Source of the DNA: JAJEBT01 sp965214975
GTDB lineage: Bacteria > Pseudomonadota > Alphaproteobacteria > MPNO01 > UBA830
DNA length: 64,000 nt
Assembly: GCA_965214975.1 (NCBI GenBank)
Contig: OZ244055.1
Span: 3,534,001-3,598,000 of the forward strand
Direction: 5' to 3'
Part shown: one piece after another, positions 42,374 to 50,909 of the stretch
Position numbering within the stretch: position 1 is the first letter of the stretch
Layout of the letters: each line of letters begins with the position of its first letter
Made by a program: the position numbers and the translations under genes
The notes under the pieces: model-generated
Databases searched by the model: none
The model's input: the letters and a program-made list of their open reading frames with translations, nothing else
Told to the model about the DNA's origin: nothing

Positions 42374-43871
42374 TGCCCGCGGGCGTGACCGTCGCGAGAG
42401 CGCGCGATCTCCTGGCCGCGGGCGAGATCTCGGCGCGCGAGCTCGCCGAAGCCCATCTCTCGGCCATGGAGGCGCGCCGGGAGCTGAACGCCTTCATCAC
42501 CGAGACCCCCGAACGGGCGCTCTCCGATGCCGACGCCTCGGACGCGCGCCGCGCCGGGAGCGGGCCGCTCGGCCCGCTCGACGGCATCCCGGTCGCCGTC
42601 AAGGATCTGTTCTGCACCGAGGGCGTCGCGACGACGGCGGCGTCGCGCATCCTGGAAGGGTTCGTGCCCCCCTACGAAAGCGGCGTCACGGAGCGGCTCC
42701 GCAGGGCCGGCAGCGTCCTGCTGGGCAAGACCAACCTCGACGAGTTCGCCATGGGCTCGTCCAACGAGACCAGCCGTTTCGGCAACGTCGTCAATCCGTG
42801 GTGGCGCAGGGGCGACGACCGGCCGCTGGTTCCGGGCGGCTCGTCCGGCGGCTCGGCGGCCGCCGTCTCCGCGCGGCTGTGCGCCGGCGCGGTCGGAACC
42901 GACACCGGCGGGTCGATCCGCCAGCCGGCGGCGTTCTGCGGAATCGTCGGCATGAAGCCGACCTACGGCCGGTGCTCGCGCTGGGGGATCGTGGCCTTCG
43001 CGTCGTCGCTCGACCAGGCCGGCCCGATGACGCGCACGGTGCGCGACGCCGCCCTCATGCTCGGCGCGATGGCCGGCTTCGATCCGCGGGACTCCACCTC
43101 CTCAGACGCCGCGGTGCCGGATTTCGAGGCCGCGCTCGAGCGCGGGGTCCGCGGGCTGCGGGTTGGCGTTCCGGCCGAGTACGCGGTCGACGGCATGGAT
43201 CCGGCGGTCACGGCGCTGTGGGAGCGGAGCCGGGGCTGGCTGGCCGCGGCCGGCGCCGAGACCGTCGAGATCGGGCTGCCCCACACCGCCCACGCGCTTC
43301 CCGCCTACTACATCGTCGCGCCCGCCGAGGCATCGTCGAATCTGGCCCGCTACGACGGCGTGCGCTACGGCCTGCGCGAGAACGCCGCCGACGTTGCCGG
43401 CCTGTACGAACGGACGCGGGGCGCGGGCTTCGGGGCGGAGGTGCGCCGACGGATCCTGATCGGCACCTACGTCCTGTCGCAGGGCTACTACGACGCCTAC
43501 TACGTCAAGGCCCAGCGGGTCCGCGCGCTCGTCATCCGGGACTTCGCGGAAGCCTTCGCGGACTGCGACGTCATTCTGACGCCGACCACCCCGGAGGCGG
43601 CTTCGCCGCCGGAGAGAAGGCCGGCGACCCCATCGCGATGTACCTGAACGACGTGCTCACCGTGCCGAGCTCGCTGGCCGGGCTGCCCGCGGTCTCGGTG
43701 CCGGCGGGACTGTCCGGCGACGGCCTGCCGCTCGGCATGCAGCTGGTCGCGCCGCCCTTCGGGGAGGAAACGCTGTTCCGCGCGGCCCGGGTCGTCGAGG
43801 AGGCCGCCGGCTTCGCCTCCCTCGAGCGGGCTGCGGGCGGACCGGCGAACGGCGGTGCCGCCGGCCCGTAG
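42373..43871 (+). pseudogene. gatA: Asp-tRNA(Asn)/Glu-tRNA(Gln) amidotransferase subunit A, frameshifted
   Basis: Amidase-family subunit. The catalytic Lys-Ser-Ser triad is visible in VAVKDLF, GGSSGGSAAAV and GTDTGGSIRQPA. The frame opened at GTG 42373 runs through VILTPTTPEA and then hits TGA at 43645. The missing C-terminus continues in another frame as FAAGEKAGDPIAMYLNDVLTVP to 43871. One base appears to be missing at about 43598-43602 (the text reads GCGGC then TTC); restoring it gives about 499 residues, normal for GatA. With gatB and gatC intact and the enzyme probably essential, a sequencing or assembly error is likelier than true decay. Confidence 0.9.
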
Positions 43872-43882
43872 CGGCGGGCCCC

Positions 43883-44191
43883 ATGGCGATCGTCTGGTAC
43901 GTTCTCATCCATGTCAGCCTCGGCCTGATCGGCTACCGCGTTCTCGACTTCTCGAACGCCGGGGTGCTGGCGGCCGCCGCGCTTTCGGCGGGCGTCCAGT
44001 TGTGGCCGGCCTGGGAGATCCACCGCCTGGCCTGGCCGAGATTCGCCGCCAGCCGTCCGGCTGCCGGCTCGCGGGACGAACGCGTCCGGGAAACCCGGGC
44101 CTACTGGATCCGCATGGGGCGTCTCTATGCATTCCGCATCAGCGCGTTTACCCTGCTCACGCTGTTCGTGGCCTGGCTCGCGAGAACCTGA
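43883..44191 (+). CDS. Small hypothetical membrane protein between gatA and gatB
   Basis: 102 residues, not a family I recognise. It has three hydrophobic helices: residues about 3-22, 26-45 and 80-100, with a basic loop between the second and third. The ATG at 43883 lies 11 bp after the gatA end and its stop is 9 bp before gatB, so it is read on the same transcript. Codon use matches its neighbours. Confidence 0.6.
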   Translation: MAIVWYVLIHVSLGLIGYRVLDFSNAGVLAAAALSAGVQLWPAWEIHRLAWPRFAASRPAAGSRDERVRETRAYWIRMGRLYAFRISAFTLLTLFVAWLART

Positions 44192-44200
44192 GGAGAGACG

Positions 44201-45664
44201 ATGCCGCCGACCGCGGACCGGACGGGCGACTGGGAGACCGTGATCGGCCTCGAGGTGCATGCCCAGGTCGTCTCGAGATCGAAGCTGTTCTCCGGAGCCT
44301 CGACGGAGTTCGGGGCCGAGCCGAACTCGCAGGTCTCGCTCGTCGACGCCGCCATGCCGGGCATGCTGCCGGTGGCCAACGCCGCCGCCGTGGAGCAGGC
44401 GGTCCGCACCGGTCTCGCGCTCGGCGCCAGGATCAACCGGGTGTCGACCTTCGCGCGCAAGAACTACTTCTATCCGGACCTGCCGCAGGGCTACCAGATC
44501 TCGCAGCACGAGAATCCGGTGGTCGGCGCGGGGCGGCTGCGGATCGATCTCGAGGACGGAACGTCGCGCGAGATCGGCATCGCCCGCCTTCATCTCGAGC
44601 AGGACGCGGGCAAGTCCGTCCACGACCGCGATCCCGACAGGACGCTCGTCGACCTCAACCGGTCCGGCGTCGCGCTCATGGAGATCGTCTCGGAACCGGA
44701 CATGCGATCGGCCGGGGAGGCGGCGGCCTACGTCGCGGCGCTGCGCTCCCTTCTCCGCTACGTCGGCAGCTGCGACGGCAACATGCAGGAGGGTTCTCTC
44801 CGGGTCGACGCCAACGTGTCGGTGCGCCGCCCCGGCGAGGGGCTCGGAACCCGCTGCGAGATCAAGAACGTCAACTCGATCCGCTTCATGCGCCAGGCCA
44901 TCGACTTCGAGGCGCGGCGCCAGATCGGGGTCGTCGAGGAGGGCGGCCGGGTCGAGCAGGAGACCCGCCTTTTCGACCCCGAACGGGGCGTCACCCGGGC
45001 GATGCGCGACAAGGAGGACGCCCACGACTACCGCTACTTCCCGGATCCGGACCTGCCGCCTCTGGAACTCGACCAGGACTGGATCGACGGCCTCCGCGCG
45101 ACGCTGCCCGAGCTGCCGGATCGCAGGAAACGGAGATTCGTCGACCGGTACGGGCTGGCGCCGGCCGACGCCGCAGCGCTCGTCGCCGAGCGCGAGGTCG
45201 CGGACTACTACGAGACGGTCGCGGACGGCCGGGATCCCGCGTCGGCGTTCAACTGGGTGACGGGCGGGCTGTTCGGCGCGCTCAACCGGGCCGGCCTGCC
45301 GTTCCGCCGGACGCCGGTGGATGCCGGCCGGCTCGGCCGGCTGCTGGACCTGATCGCCGACGGGACGGTGTCGAACCGCCTCGCCAAGGAGGTGTTCGAG
45401 ATCATGTTCGAGACCGGGGAGGAACCGGCCCGGATCGTCGCCGACCGCGGCCTCGAGCAGGTCAGCGACGCCGCGGCCATAGAGGCCGCCGTCGACGAGA
45501 CGGTCGCGCGGTCCCCCGAGCAGGCCGCGCAGTTCGCGGCGGGCAACGAGAAGGTTCTCGGCTGGTTCGTCGGCCGGGTCATGAAGGCCACCGGCGGCAA
45601 GGCCAACCCGAAGACGGTCAACGACCTCCTGCGCGCCAGGCTGGAGCGCGGCGGCGCGGGTTGA
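44201..45664 (+). CDS. gatB: Asp-tRNA(Asn)/Glu-tRNA(Gln) amidotransferase subunit B
   Basis: 487 residues. It opens WETVIGLEVHAQVVSRSKLFS and has KNYFYPDLPQGYQISQ, GIARLHLEQDAGKS (metal and tRNA site), MEIVSEPDM, CEIKNVNS and DYRYFPDPDLPPL. The C-terminal YqeY-like tail ends KANPKTVNDLLRARL. It activates the tRNA-bound Glu/Asp by phosphorylation. RBS GAGGAGA precedes the ATG at 44201. Confidence 0.96.
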   Translation: MPPTADRTGDWETVIGLEVHAQVVSRSKLFSGASTEFGAEPNSQVSLVDAAMPGMLPVANAAAVEQAVRTGLALGARINRVSTFARKNYFYPDLPQGYQISQHENPVVGAGRLRIDLEDGTSREIGIARLHLEQDAGKSVHDRDPDRTLVDLNRSGVALMEIVSEPDMRSAGEAAAYVAALRSLLRYVGSCDGNMQEGSLRVDANVSVRRPGEGLGTRCEIKNVNSIRFMRQAIDFEARRQIGVVEEGGRVEQETRLFDPERGVTRAMRDKEDAHDYRYFPDPDLPPLELDQDWIDGLRATLPELPDRRKRRFVDRYGLAPADAAALVAEREVADYYETVADGRDPASAFNWVTGGLFGALNRAGLPFRRTPVDAGRLGRLLDLIADGTVSNRLAKEVFEIMFETGEEPARIVADRGLEQVSDAAAIEAAVDETVARSPEQAAQFAAGNEKVLGWFVGRVMKATGGKANPKTVNDLLRARLERGGAG

Positions 45665-45689
45665 CCCCGGGAGTCGCGGAATCTAGTCT
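45661..45689 (+). promoter_or_regulatory. Candidate promoter of the triple GST operon
   Basis: TTGACC (45661-45666) and TAGTCT (45684-45689), exactly 17 bp apart; the -35 overlaps the gatB stop. About 100 bp lie between it and the first GST ATG. Confidence 0.5.
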
Positions 45690-45791
45690 CGGGAACTCCG
45701 CTGCCGATCCTCCGGAACGTCCCGCGGCCCGCTTTCCCTGCGGGATCCGCGCCGGGCTGGGCAGGCCGCGCGAACGAGGGGAAACCGCTTC

Positions 45792-46517
45792 ATGATCGAC
45801 GTTCACACATGGCCGACGCCGAACGGCCACAAGGTCCACATTCTTCTCCACGAGGCCGACATCGAGCACCGCATCGTTCCGGTCAACATCCAGGAGGGGG
45901 ACCAGTTCAAGCCCGAGTTCCTCAAGATCAGTCCCAACAACAAGATGCCGGCGATCGTCGATCCCGACGGACCCGGCGGCAAGCCGATCTCGGTCTTCGA
46001 GTCCGGCGCGATCCTCATCTATCTCGCCGGCAAGGCCGGCCGGTTCCTGCCCGCGGACGAACGCAAGCGCTGCGACATCCTGCAGTGGCTGATGTTCCAG
46101 ATGGGGTCGGTCGGTCCCATGCTCGGCCAGGCCCATCACTTCCACGCCTACGCGCCGGAGCGCGTCGAGCGGGAGAAACTGCAATACGGCATCGACCGCT
46201 ACGTCAACGAAGGCAACCGGATCTACGGGGTGATCGACCGCCGGCTGGCCGACGAGGAGTGGATCGCGGCGGGCGAGTACACCATCGCCGACATGGCGAT
46301 CATGCCCTGGCTGCGCGATCCGAGGAAACAGGGGATCGACATCGCCGACTACCCCAATCTCGAGCGATGGCGCGACCGGATCTGGGCGCGCCCGCAGGTC
46401 GTCGCCGCTCTCGACACCCTCAAGGACCGCACCCGCAGGGACAACACGTTCAGCGACAGGTCGTGGGAGATCATGTACGGCAAGACGCAGTCCTCCCAGG
46501 GGGCGGCGGCGCAATAG
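45792..46517 (+). CDS. Glutathione S-transferase, nu-class-like (YfcG type), tandem copy 1
   Basis: 241 residues. The N-terminal WPTPNGHKVHILLHE has the Thr-x-Asn-Gly motif that nu-class enzymes use instead of Cys/Ser. NNKMPAIVDPDGPGGKPISVFESGAILIYLA is the glutathione-binding region, and WLMFQMGSVGPMLGQAHHF is the family-typical helix. Nu-class proteins act as disulfide-bond oxidoreductases on glutathione disulfide. Copy 1 carries an extra tail of about 25 residues. First of three adjacent paralogs. Confidence 0.9.
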   Translation: MIDVHTWPTPNGHKVHILLHEADIEHRIVPVNIQEGDQFKPEFLKISPNNKMPAIVDPDGPGGKPISVFESGAILIYLAGKAGRFLPADERKRCDILQWLMFQMGSVGPMLGQAHHFHAYAPERVEREKLQYGIDRYVNEGNRIYGVIDRRLADEEWIAAGEYTIADMAIMPWLRDPRKQGIDIADYPNLERWRDRIWARPQVVAALDTLKDRTRRDNTFSDRSWEIMYGKTQSSQGAAAQ

Positions 46518-46539
46518 CGGCCGCGGCCGGCGGCGCGCC

Positions 46540-47199
46540 GTGATCACGCTCTACAGCTGGCGGACGTCCAACGGCCGCAAGGCGTCGATCATGCTGGAGG
46601 AGTGCGGGCTCGACTACGAACTCCGCACCGTCGACATCGCCGCGGGCGAGCAGCACGATCCGGCGTTCCGCGCGGTCAGCCCCAACGGCAGGATCCCGGC
46701 CATCGTCGACCATGACGGTCCGGACGGGCGCCCGCTCGCGCTCTTCGAATCGGGCGCGATCCTGCTCTATCTCGCGTCCAGGGCCGGCCGCTTCCTTCCC
46801 GAGGACGCGGCCGAACGCTGGACCGCGGTGCAGTGGCTGATGTGGCAGATGGGCGGCGTCGGCCCGCAGTTCGGGCAGGCGTTCCACTTTCTGCACCAGC
46901 TCCCGCCGGGCGTGCCGGAGCGGGACGCCGGCCATTGCGCGAAGCGCTACGTCTCCGAAGTCCGCCGCCTGTGCGGCGTGATGGAGACGCGGCTCGGCGC
47001 GGCGCCCCACCTGGCCGGCGCCGGCTACAGCGTCGCGGACATCTCCGTGTTTCCGTGGATCGCGCTTCACGGTCGGCTCGGCATCCGCCTCGAGGACATG
47101 CCGCGCCTCGCCGAATGGTATGCTACAATCCGCGAGCGGCCGGCGGTGCGGCGCGGGATGGACGTGCCCGGGCGGCTTCCGACGGAACAAGGCGCTTGA
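46540..47199 (+). CDS. Glutathione S-transferase, nu-class-like, tandem copy 2
   Basis: 219 residues. It starts with GTG-ATC-type initiation at 46540 (ITLYSWRTSNGRKASIMLEE) and keeps the TSNGRK motif, NGRIPAIVDHDGPDGRPLALFESGAILLYLA and WLMWQMGGVGPQFGQAFHF. The helix that follows differs from its neighbours (HQLPPGVPERDAGH). It is the most divergent of the three. It lies 22 bp after copy 1 and 10 bp before copy 3, so all three are one transcript. Confidence 0.88.
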   Translation: MITLYSWRTSNGRKASIMLEECGLDYELRTVDIAAGEQHDPAFRAVSPNGRIPAIVDHDGPDGRPLALFESGAILLYLASRAGRFLPEDAAERWTAVQWLMWQMGGVGPQFGQAFHFLHQLPPGVPERDAGHCAKRYVSEVRRLCGVMETRLGAAPHLAGAGYSVADISVFPWIALHGRLGIRLEDMPRLAEWYATIRERPAVRRGMDVPGRLPTEQGA

Positions 47200-47209
47200 G
47201 AGGAAAGCC

Positions 47210-47842
47210 ATGATCGATCTTTACAACTGGCACACATCCAACGGCCGCAAGCTCTTCATCATGCTGGAGGAGCTCGGCGTCCCCTACGCCACGCACCCGG
47301 TCAACATCATGAAGGACGACCAGTTCACGCCCGAGTTCCTCGCCATCAACCCGAACGGCAAGATTCCGGCGATGATCGACCGGGACGGCCCCGGCGGAAA
47401 GCCCTTCGCGCTGTTCGAATCGGGCGCGATGCTCATGTACCTCGCAGACAAGCACGGGCGGTTTCTCCCGCCGCCGGAGGAGGTCCGCAACCGCTGCGTC
47501 ACGATCCAGTGGCTGATGTTCCAGATGGGCGGAATCGGCCCGATGTTCGGCCAGGCGCATCACTTTCGACGCGCCGACACCAAGGTCGAGTACGGCATCG
47601 AGCGCTACACGAAGGAGACCCGGCGGCTGTGGGGCGTCCTCGACGCCCACCTCGGGAACAACGCCTTCATGCACGGCGACTACTCGATCGCCGACATGGC
47701 GATCTTTCCGTGGACGGCGCGCCACGACTGGCAGGGGGTGTCCCTCGACGAGTTCCCCGGCGTCGCGCGCTGGTACCGCGAGATCGAGAGCCGGCCGGCG
47801 GTGGCCAGGGCCATGGGCATCAACCTGGCCGAGGCGGCCTGA
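47210..47842 (+). CDS. Glutathione S-transferase, nu-class-like, tandem copy 3
   Basis: 210 residues. It starts MIDLYNWHTSNGRKLFIMLEE with the nu-class TSNGRK motif, NGKIPAMIDRDGPGGKPFALFESGAMLMYLA and WLMFQMGGIGPMFGQAHHF. The ATG at 47210 has GAGAGGAAA just upstream; a longer reading into copy 2 is spurious. Closest to the classical YfcG length. The ThDP enzyme begins 21 bp later. Confidence 0.9.
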   Translation: MIDLYNWHTSNGRKLFIMLEELGVPYATHPVNIMKDDQFTPEFLAINPNGKIPAMIDRDGPGGKPFALFESGAMLMYLADKHGRFLPPPEEVRNRCVTIQWLMFQMGGIGPMFGQAHHFRRADTKVEYGIERYTKETRRLWGVLDAHLGNNAFMHGDYSIADMAIFPWTARHDWQGVSLDEFPGVARWYREIESRPAVARAMGINLAEAA

Positions 47843-47863
47843 GACCCGGCTGACCCGCGTCCC

Positions 47864-49600
47864 ATGGCGGTCGGCATCATGGACGGGGCGGGGGGAGCCT
47901 CCGTCGACTGCGGCGAGGCCGTTCTCGAAGCTTTCCGGCGCCTCGGCGTCGACTACGTGATGGCCTCGCCCGGATCCGAATGGGGGTCGGTGTGGGAGGC
48001 CTTCGCCCGCCAGGACGAGTCCGGATCGGACGGGCCGGTCCATCTGAGCTGCGCCCACGAGACGCTCGCGGTCGGGCTCGCGACGGGATACACGGCGATG
48101 ACGGGCCGCTTGCAGGCCGTCATGCTGCACACCGGGGTCGGCCTGCTGCAGGGGTCGATCGGCCTCGACGCCGCCAACCGCCAAGGCATCCCGATGCTCG
48201 TGCTGTGCGGAGAGGCGGCGACCTACGGCGAACGGGAGGGCTTCGACCCCGGGCCTCAATGGCTCGGAGTTCTCAGCGTCGTCGGGGGCCCGCACGGCCT
48301 GGTCGCCCCGATCGTCAAGTGGTCCCATCCCGTCAGCAGTTCCGACACGCTCCACGAACAGCTGGTGCGCGCCGGCGAGATGGCGCGGCGCACGCCGGCC
48401 GGGCCGGTGGTCATGACGGTGCCGATCGAGTCCATGCTGCAGGCATGGACTCCGCCCGGGATCCCGCGCCCCGCGCCGCCGGCCGTCGTCCCGCAGGCTC
48501 CCGGCCGGGAGATCGACCGCGTCGCCGCGCTGCTCGCGGAAGCCGAGGCTCCCGTCATCGTGGCCGAGTCGATCGGAAGCGACGTGGAGGGCCACGAAGC
48601 GACGGTCGCGCTCGCCGAGCTTCTCGCCATCCCGGTGTGGGAAGGTTCCTGGCTCGACTTCAACAACTTCCCGCGGGACCATCCTCTGTACCAGGGCATC
48701 GGCACGCCGGACGGCCTGCACGAGGCCGACGTCGTGCTCACGCTCCGCGCCCGCGCTCCCTGGTCCCCGCCCGGCAACCGGCCGGCGCGCGCCACGGTCG
48801 TGAACGTGGACGAGGCCCCGTTCCGGCCGCACATGGTCCACCAGAACCTGCAGGCCGACATCTTTCTCGAAGGCGACGCGGTCTCCACCCTGCGCCGGCT
48901 GACGGAACGGCTCGGCGCGCGGACCCTGGACGCCGGGCGCATCGCCGGGCGTCTCGAACGCTGGACCGCCGCCCACGAAAGGATGCGCGACGGCTTGCGG
49001 GCGGCGGCCGCCGAGGCGTGCGAACGCGAGACGGCCACTGCCACGAGCCTGTGCGCGGCGCTGAGCGCGGCGATGCCCGCGGACACGATCTACGTGGACG
49101 AGACCATCACGCCGCGCCCGGTCATCCTCCGGCATCTCGAGCTCGGCGGGCCGAAAAGCTATTTCAAGATCTCGAGCGGCGGTCTCGGCCAGGGCCTCGG
49201 CCTGGCGCTCGGCGCCAAGCTCGCGCTGCCGGAGCGGACGGTCGCCCTGACGGTCGGCGACGGCGCGTTCATGTACAACCCGATCGCGCAGAGCCTCGCG
49301 CTGTCGAAGCACCGGAACCTTCCGGTGATGGTCGTCATCTTCAACAACCGGGGCTACGCCTCGATGCGCAACGAGCATCACGCGTTCTACCCCGACGGCG
49401 TCGCCGCCGGCCGGCAGGCCTCCCACGGCCAGCCGATCACCGGGTTCGACTACGCTGAACTTGCGGAACCGTTCGGATTCTTCGGGCGGACCGTCGAAAG
49501 GCAGGACGGGCTCGCGGCCGCGGCCGCGGAGGCCGCGGCTGCCGTCGCCGGAGGCCGGACGGCCATCCTCAACGTCATGATCGAGGATGGCCCTCGCTAG
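47864..49600 (+). CDS. Thiamine diphosphate-dependent enzyme (acetolactate synthase/decarboxylase family)
   Basis: 578 residues. N-terminal pyrimidine-binding domain has the catalytic Glu66 in SCAHETLAVGLATGY. The C-terminal domain carries the ThDP motif GDGAFMYNPIAQSLALSK...FNN at about residues 465-495, where the Mg-binding Asn pair closes it. Family members include acetolactate synthase, benzoylformate decarboxylase and similar 2-oxoacid enzymes; no FAD-linked acetolactate-synthase signature was evident, and the substrate is open. It follows the GST genes by 21 bp and overlaps the end of glcF by 26 bp on the other strand. Confidence 0.87.
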   Translation: MAVGIMDGAGGASVDCGEAVLEAFRRLGVDYVMASPGSEWGSVWEAFARQDESGSDGPVHLSCAHETLAVGLATGYTAMTGRLQAVMLHTGVGLLQGSIGLDAANRQGIPMLVLCGEAATYGEREGFDPGPQWLGVLSVVGGPHGLVAPIVKWSHPVSSSDTLHEQLVRAGEMARRTPAGPVVMTVPIESMLQAWTPPGIPRPAPPAVVPQAPGREIDRVAALLAEAEAPVIVAESIGSDVEGHEATVALAELLAIPVWEGSWLDFNNFPRDHPLYQGIGTPDGLHEADVVLTLRARAPWSPPGNRPARATVVNVDEAPFRPHMVHQNLQADIFLEGDAVSTLRRLTERLGARTLDAGRIAGRLERWTAAHERMRDGLRAAAAEACERETATATSLCAALSAAMPADTIYVDETITPRPVILRHLELGGPKSYFKISSGGLGQGLGLALGAKLALPERTVALTVGDGAFMYNPIAQSLALSKHRNLPVMVVIFNNRGYASMRNEHHAFYPDGVAAGRQASHGQPITGFDYAELAEPFGFFGRTVERQDGLAAAAAEAAAAVAGGRTAILNVMIEDGPR

Positions 49601-50906
49601 CGGTGCGGGAATCCCGGCCCCGCCTGCCGTCCATGCCCGCGGGCGCGCTGCCGCCCGTCGCCCAGTCCAGAAGTTCCACCGTATGCACCACCGGCACGCC
49701 CACGGCGGGGCGGAGCTGCATCATGCATCCGATGTTGCCGGTCGCCACGACGTCGGGGTTCGTCCGGAGAACGCTCTCGGCCTTGCGGCGTCGGAGCTTC
49801 CCGGCCATGTCGGGCTGCAGCAGGTTGTAGGAGCCCGCCGAACCGCAGCACAGATGGCTCTCGGCGGGCTCGACCGCATCGAATCCGGCGGCGGCCAGCA
49901 GTTCGAGCGGCGCGGCCGCGACCTTCTGCCCGTGCTGCAGCGAGCACGGGCTCTGGTACGCGACCCTGAGTTCGGCGGCTCCGCCGTCGAAAGACGGTTC
50001 GAGCCGGGTCAGGAATTCGGAGACGTCGCAGGCAAGTTCCGCGATCCGCGCCGCCTTCCCCGACAGCGCATCGTCGTTGCGCAGCAGGAAGCCGTAGTCC
50101 TTGACCATGGTTCCGCATCCGGAGGCGTTGAAGACCACCGCGTCGATCCCGCCGGCCGCGGTCTCGCGCCCGAGGGCGAGAACGTTGCGTGCCGCGGCGG
50201 AGCGGGCGTCGTGCCCGAGATGGTGCTCGAGAGCCCCGCAACAGCCCGCGCCGTCGGGAAGCACCACCTCGCAGCCGTGGCGCGTCAGCACGCGGACCGT
50301 CGCGTCGTCGATCGCGGGCGCCAGCACCTGCTGCACGCAGCCGGGCAGGAGCGCAACCCGGAACCTCCGTTCTCCCCGCGCGGGATGGACGGTCCGGCCC
50401 CGGCGCGGACGGGCCGGCGGCAAGCGGGCGGGAACCAGGGCCAGCAGCGCCCGCAGGCGCGCGGGCAGAAGCGGCGTCGCGACGCGCAGGATCGCGGCGG
50501 CGCGCATCACGGCCCGGAACCGCCCGGGCCGGGGCAGCACGGCAACGAGCGCGGCGCGCAGGAGCCGTTCGAAGGGCGGCCGGCGATAGGTCTTCTCGAT
50601 GCGCGCGCGCGCATGGTCGACGAGATGCATGTAGTCGACGCCGGACGGGCAGGTGGTCATGCAGGACAGGCAGGACAGGCAGCGGTCGACATGGCGCACG
50701 GTGCGGCTTCCCGGCGCCTGGCCGCTCTCGAGCATCTCCTTGATCAGGTAGATGCGCCCGCGCGGACCGTCGAGCTCGTCGCCGAGCAGCACGTGGGTGG
50801 GGCAGGTGGCGTTGCAGAACCCGCAGTGGACGCAGCTGCGCAGGATCCTCTCGGACGCCGCGACGTCCGGGTCGGCGAGCTGGGCGGGCGTGAATCGGGT
50901 CTGCAC
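49575..50906 (-). CDS. glcF: Glycolate oxidase iron-sulfur subunit
   Basis: 443 residues. Two [4Fe-4S] motifs at the N-terminus, CVHCGFCNATCP and CLSCLSCMTTCP, are followed by two CCG domains with GAGCCGALEHHLG and HLCCGSAGSYNLL. It passes electrons from the flavin subunits to the quinone pool. ATG at 50906, 3 bp after glcE. The Ala/Arg-rich stretch at residues 100-170 is longer than I expect. Confidence 0.93.
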   Translation of the reverse strand: MQTRFTPAQLADPDVAASERILRSCVHCGFCNATCPTHVLLGDELDGPRGRIYLIKEMLESGQAPGSRTVRHVDRCLSCLSCMTTCPSGVDYMHLVDHARARIEKTYRRPPFERLLRAALVAVLPRPGRFRAVMRAAAILRVATPLLPARLRALLALVPARLPPARPRRGRTVHPARGERRFRVALLPGCVQQVLAPAIDDATVRVLTRHGCEVVLPDGAGCCGALEHHLGHDARSAAARNVLALGRETAAGGIDAVVFNASGCGTMVKDYGFLLRNDDALSGKAARIAELACDVSEFLTRLEPSFDGGAAELRVAYQSPCSLQHGQKVAAAPLELLAAAGFDAVEPAESHLCCGSAGSYNLLQPDMAGKLRRRKAESVLRTNPDVVATGNIGCMMQLRPAVGVPVVHTVELLDWATGGSAPAGMDGRRGRDSRTASEGHPRS

Positions 50907-50909
50907 GGT

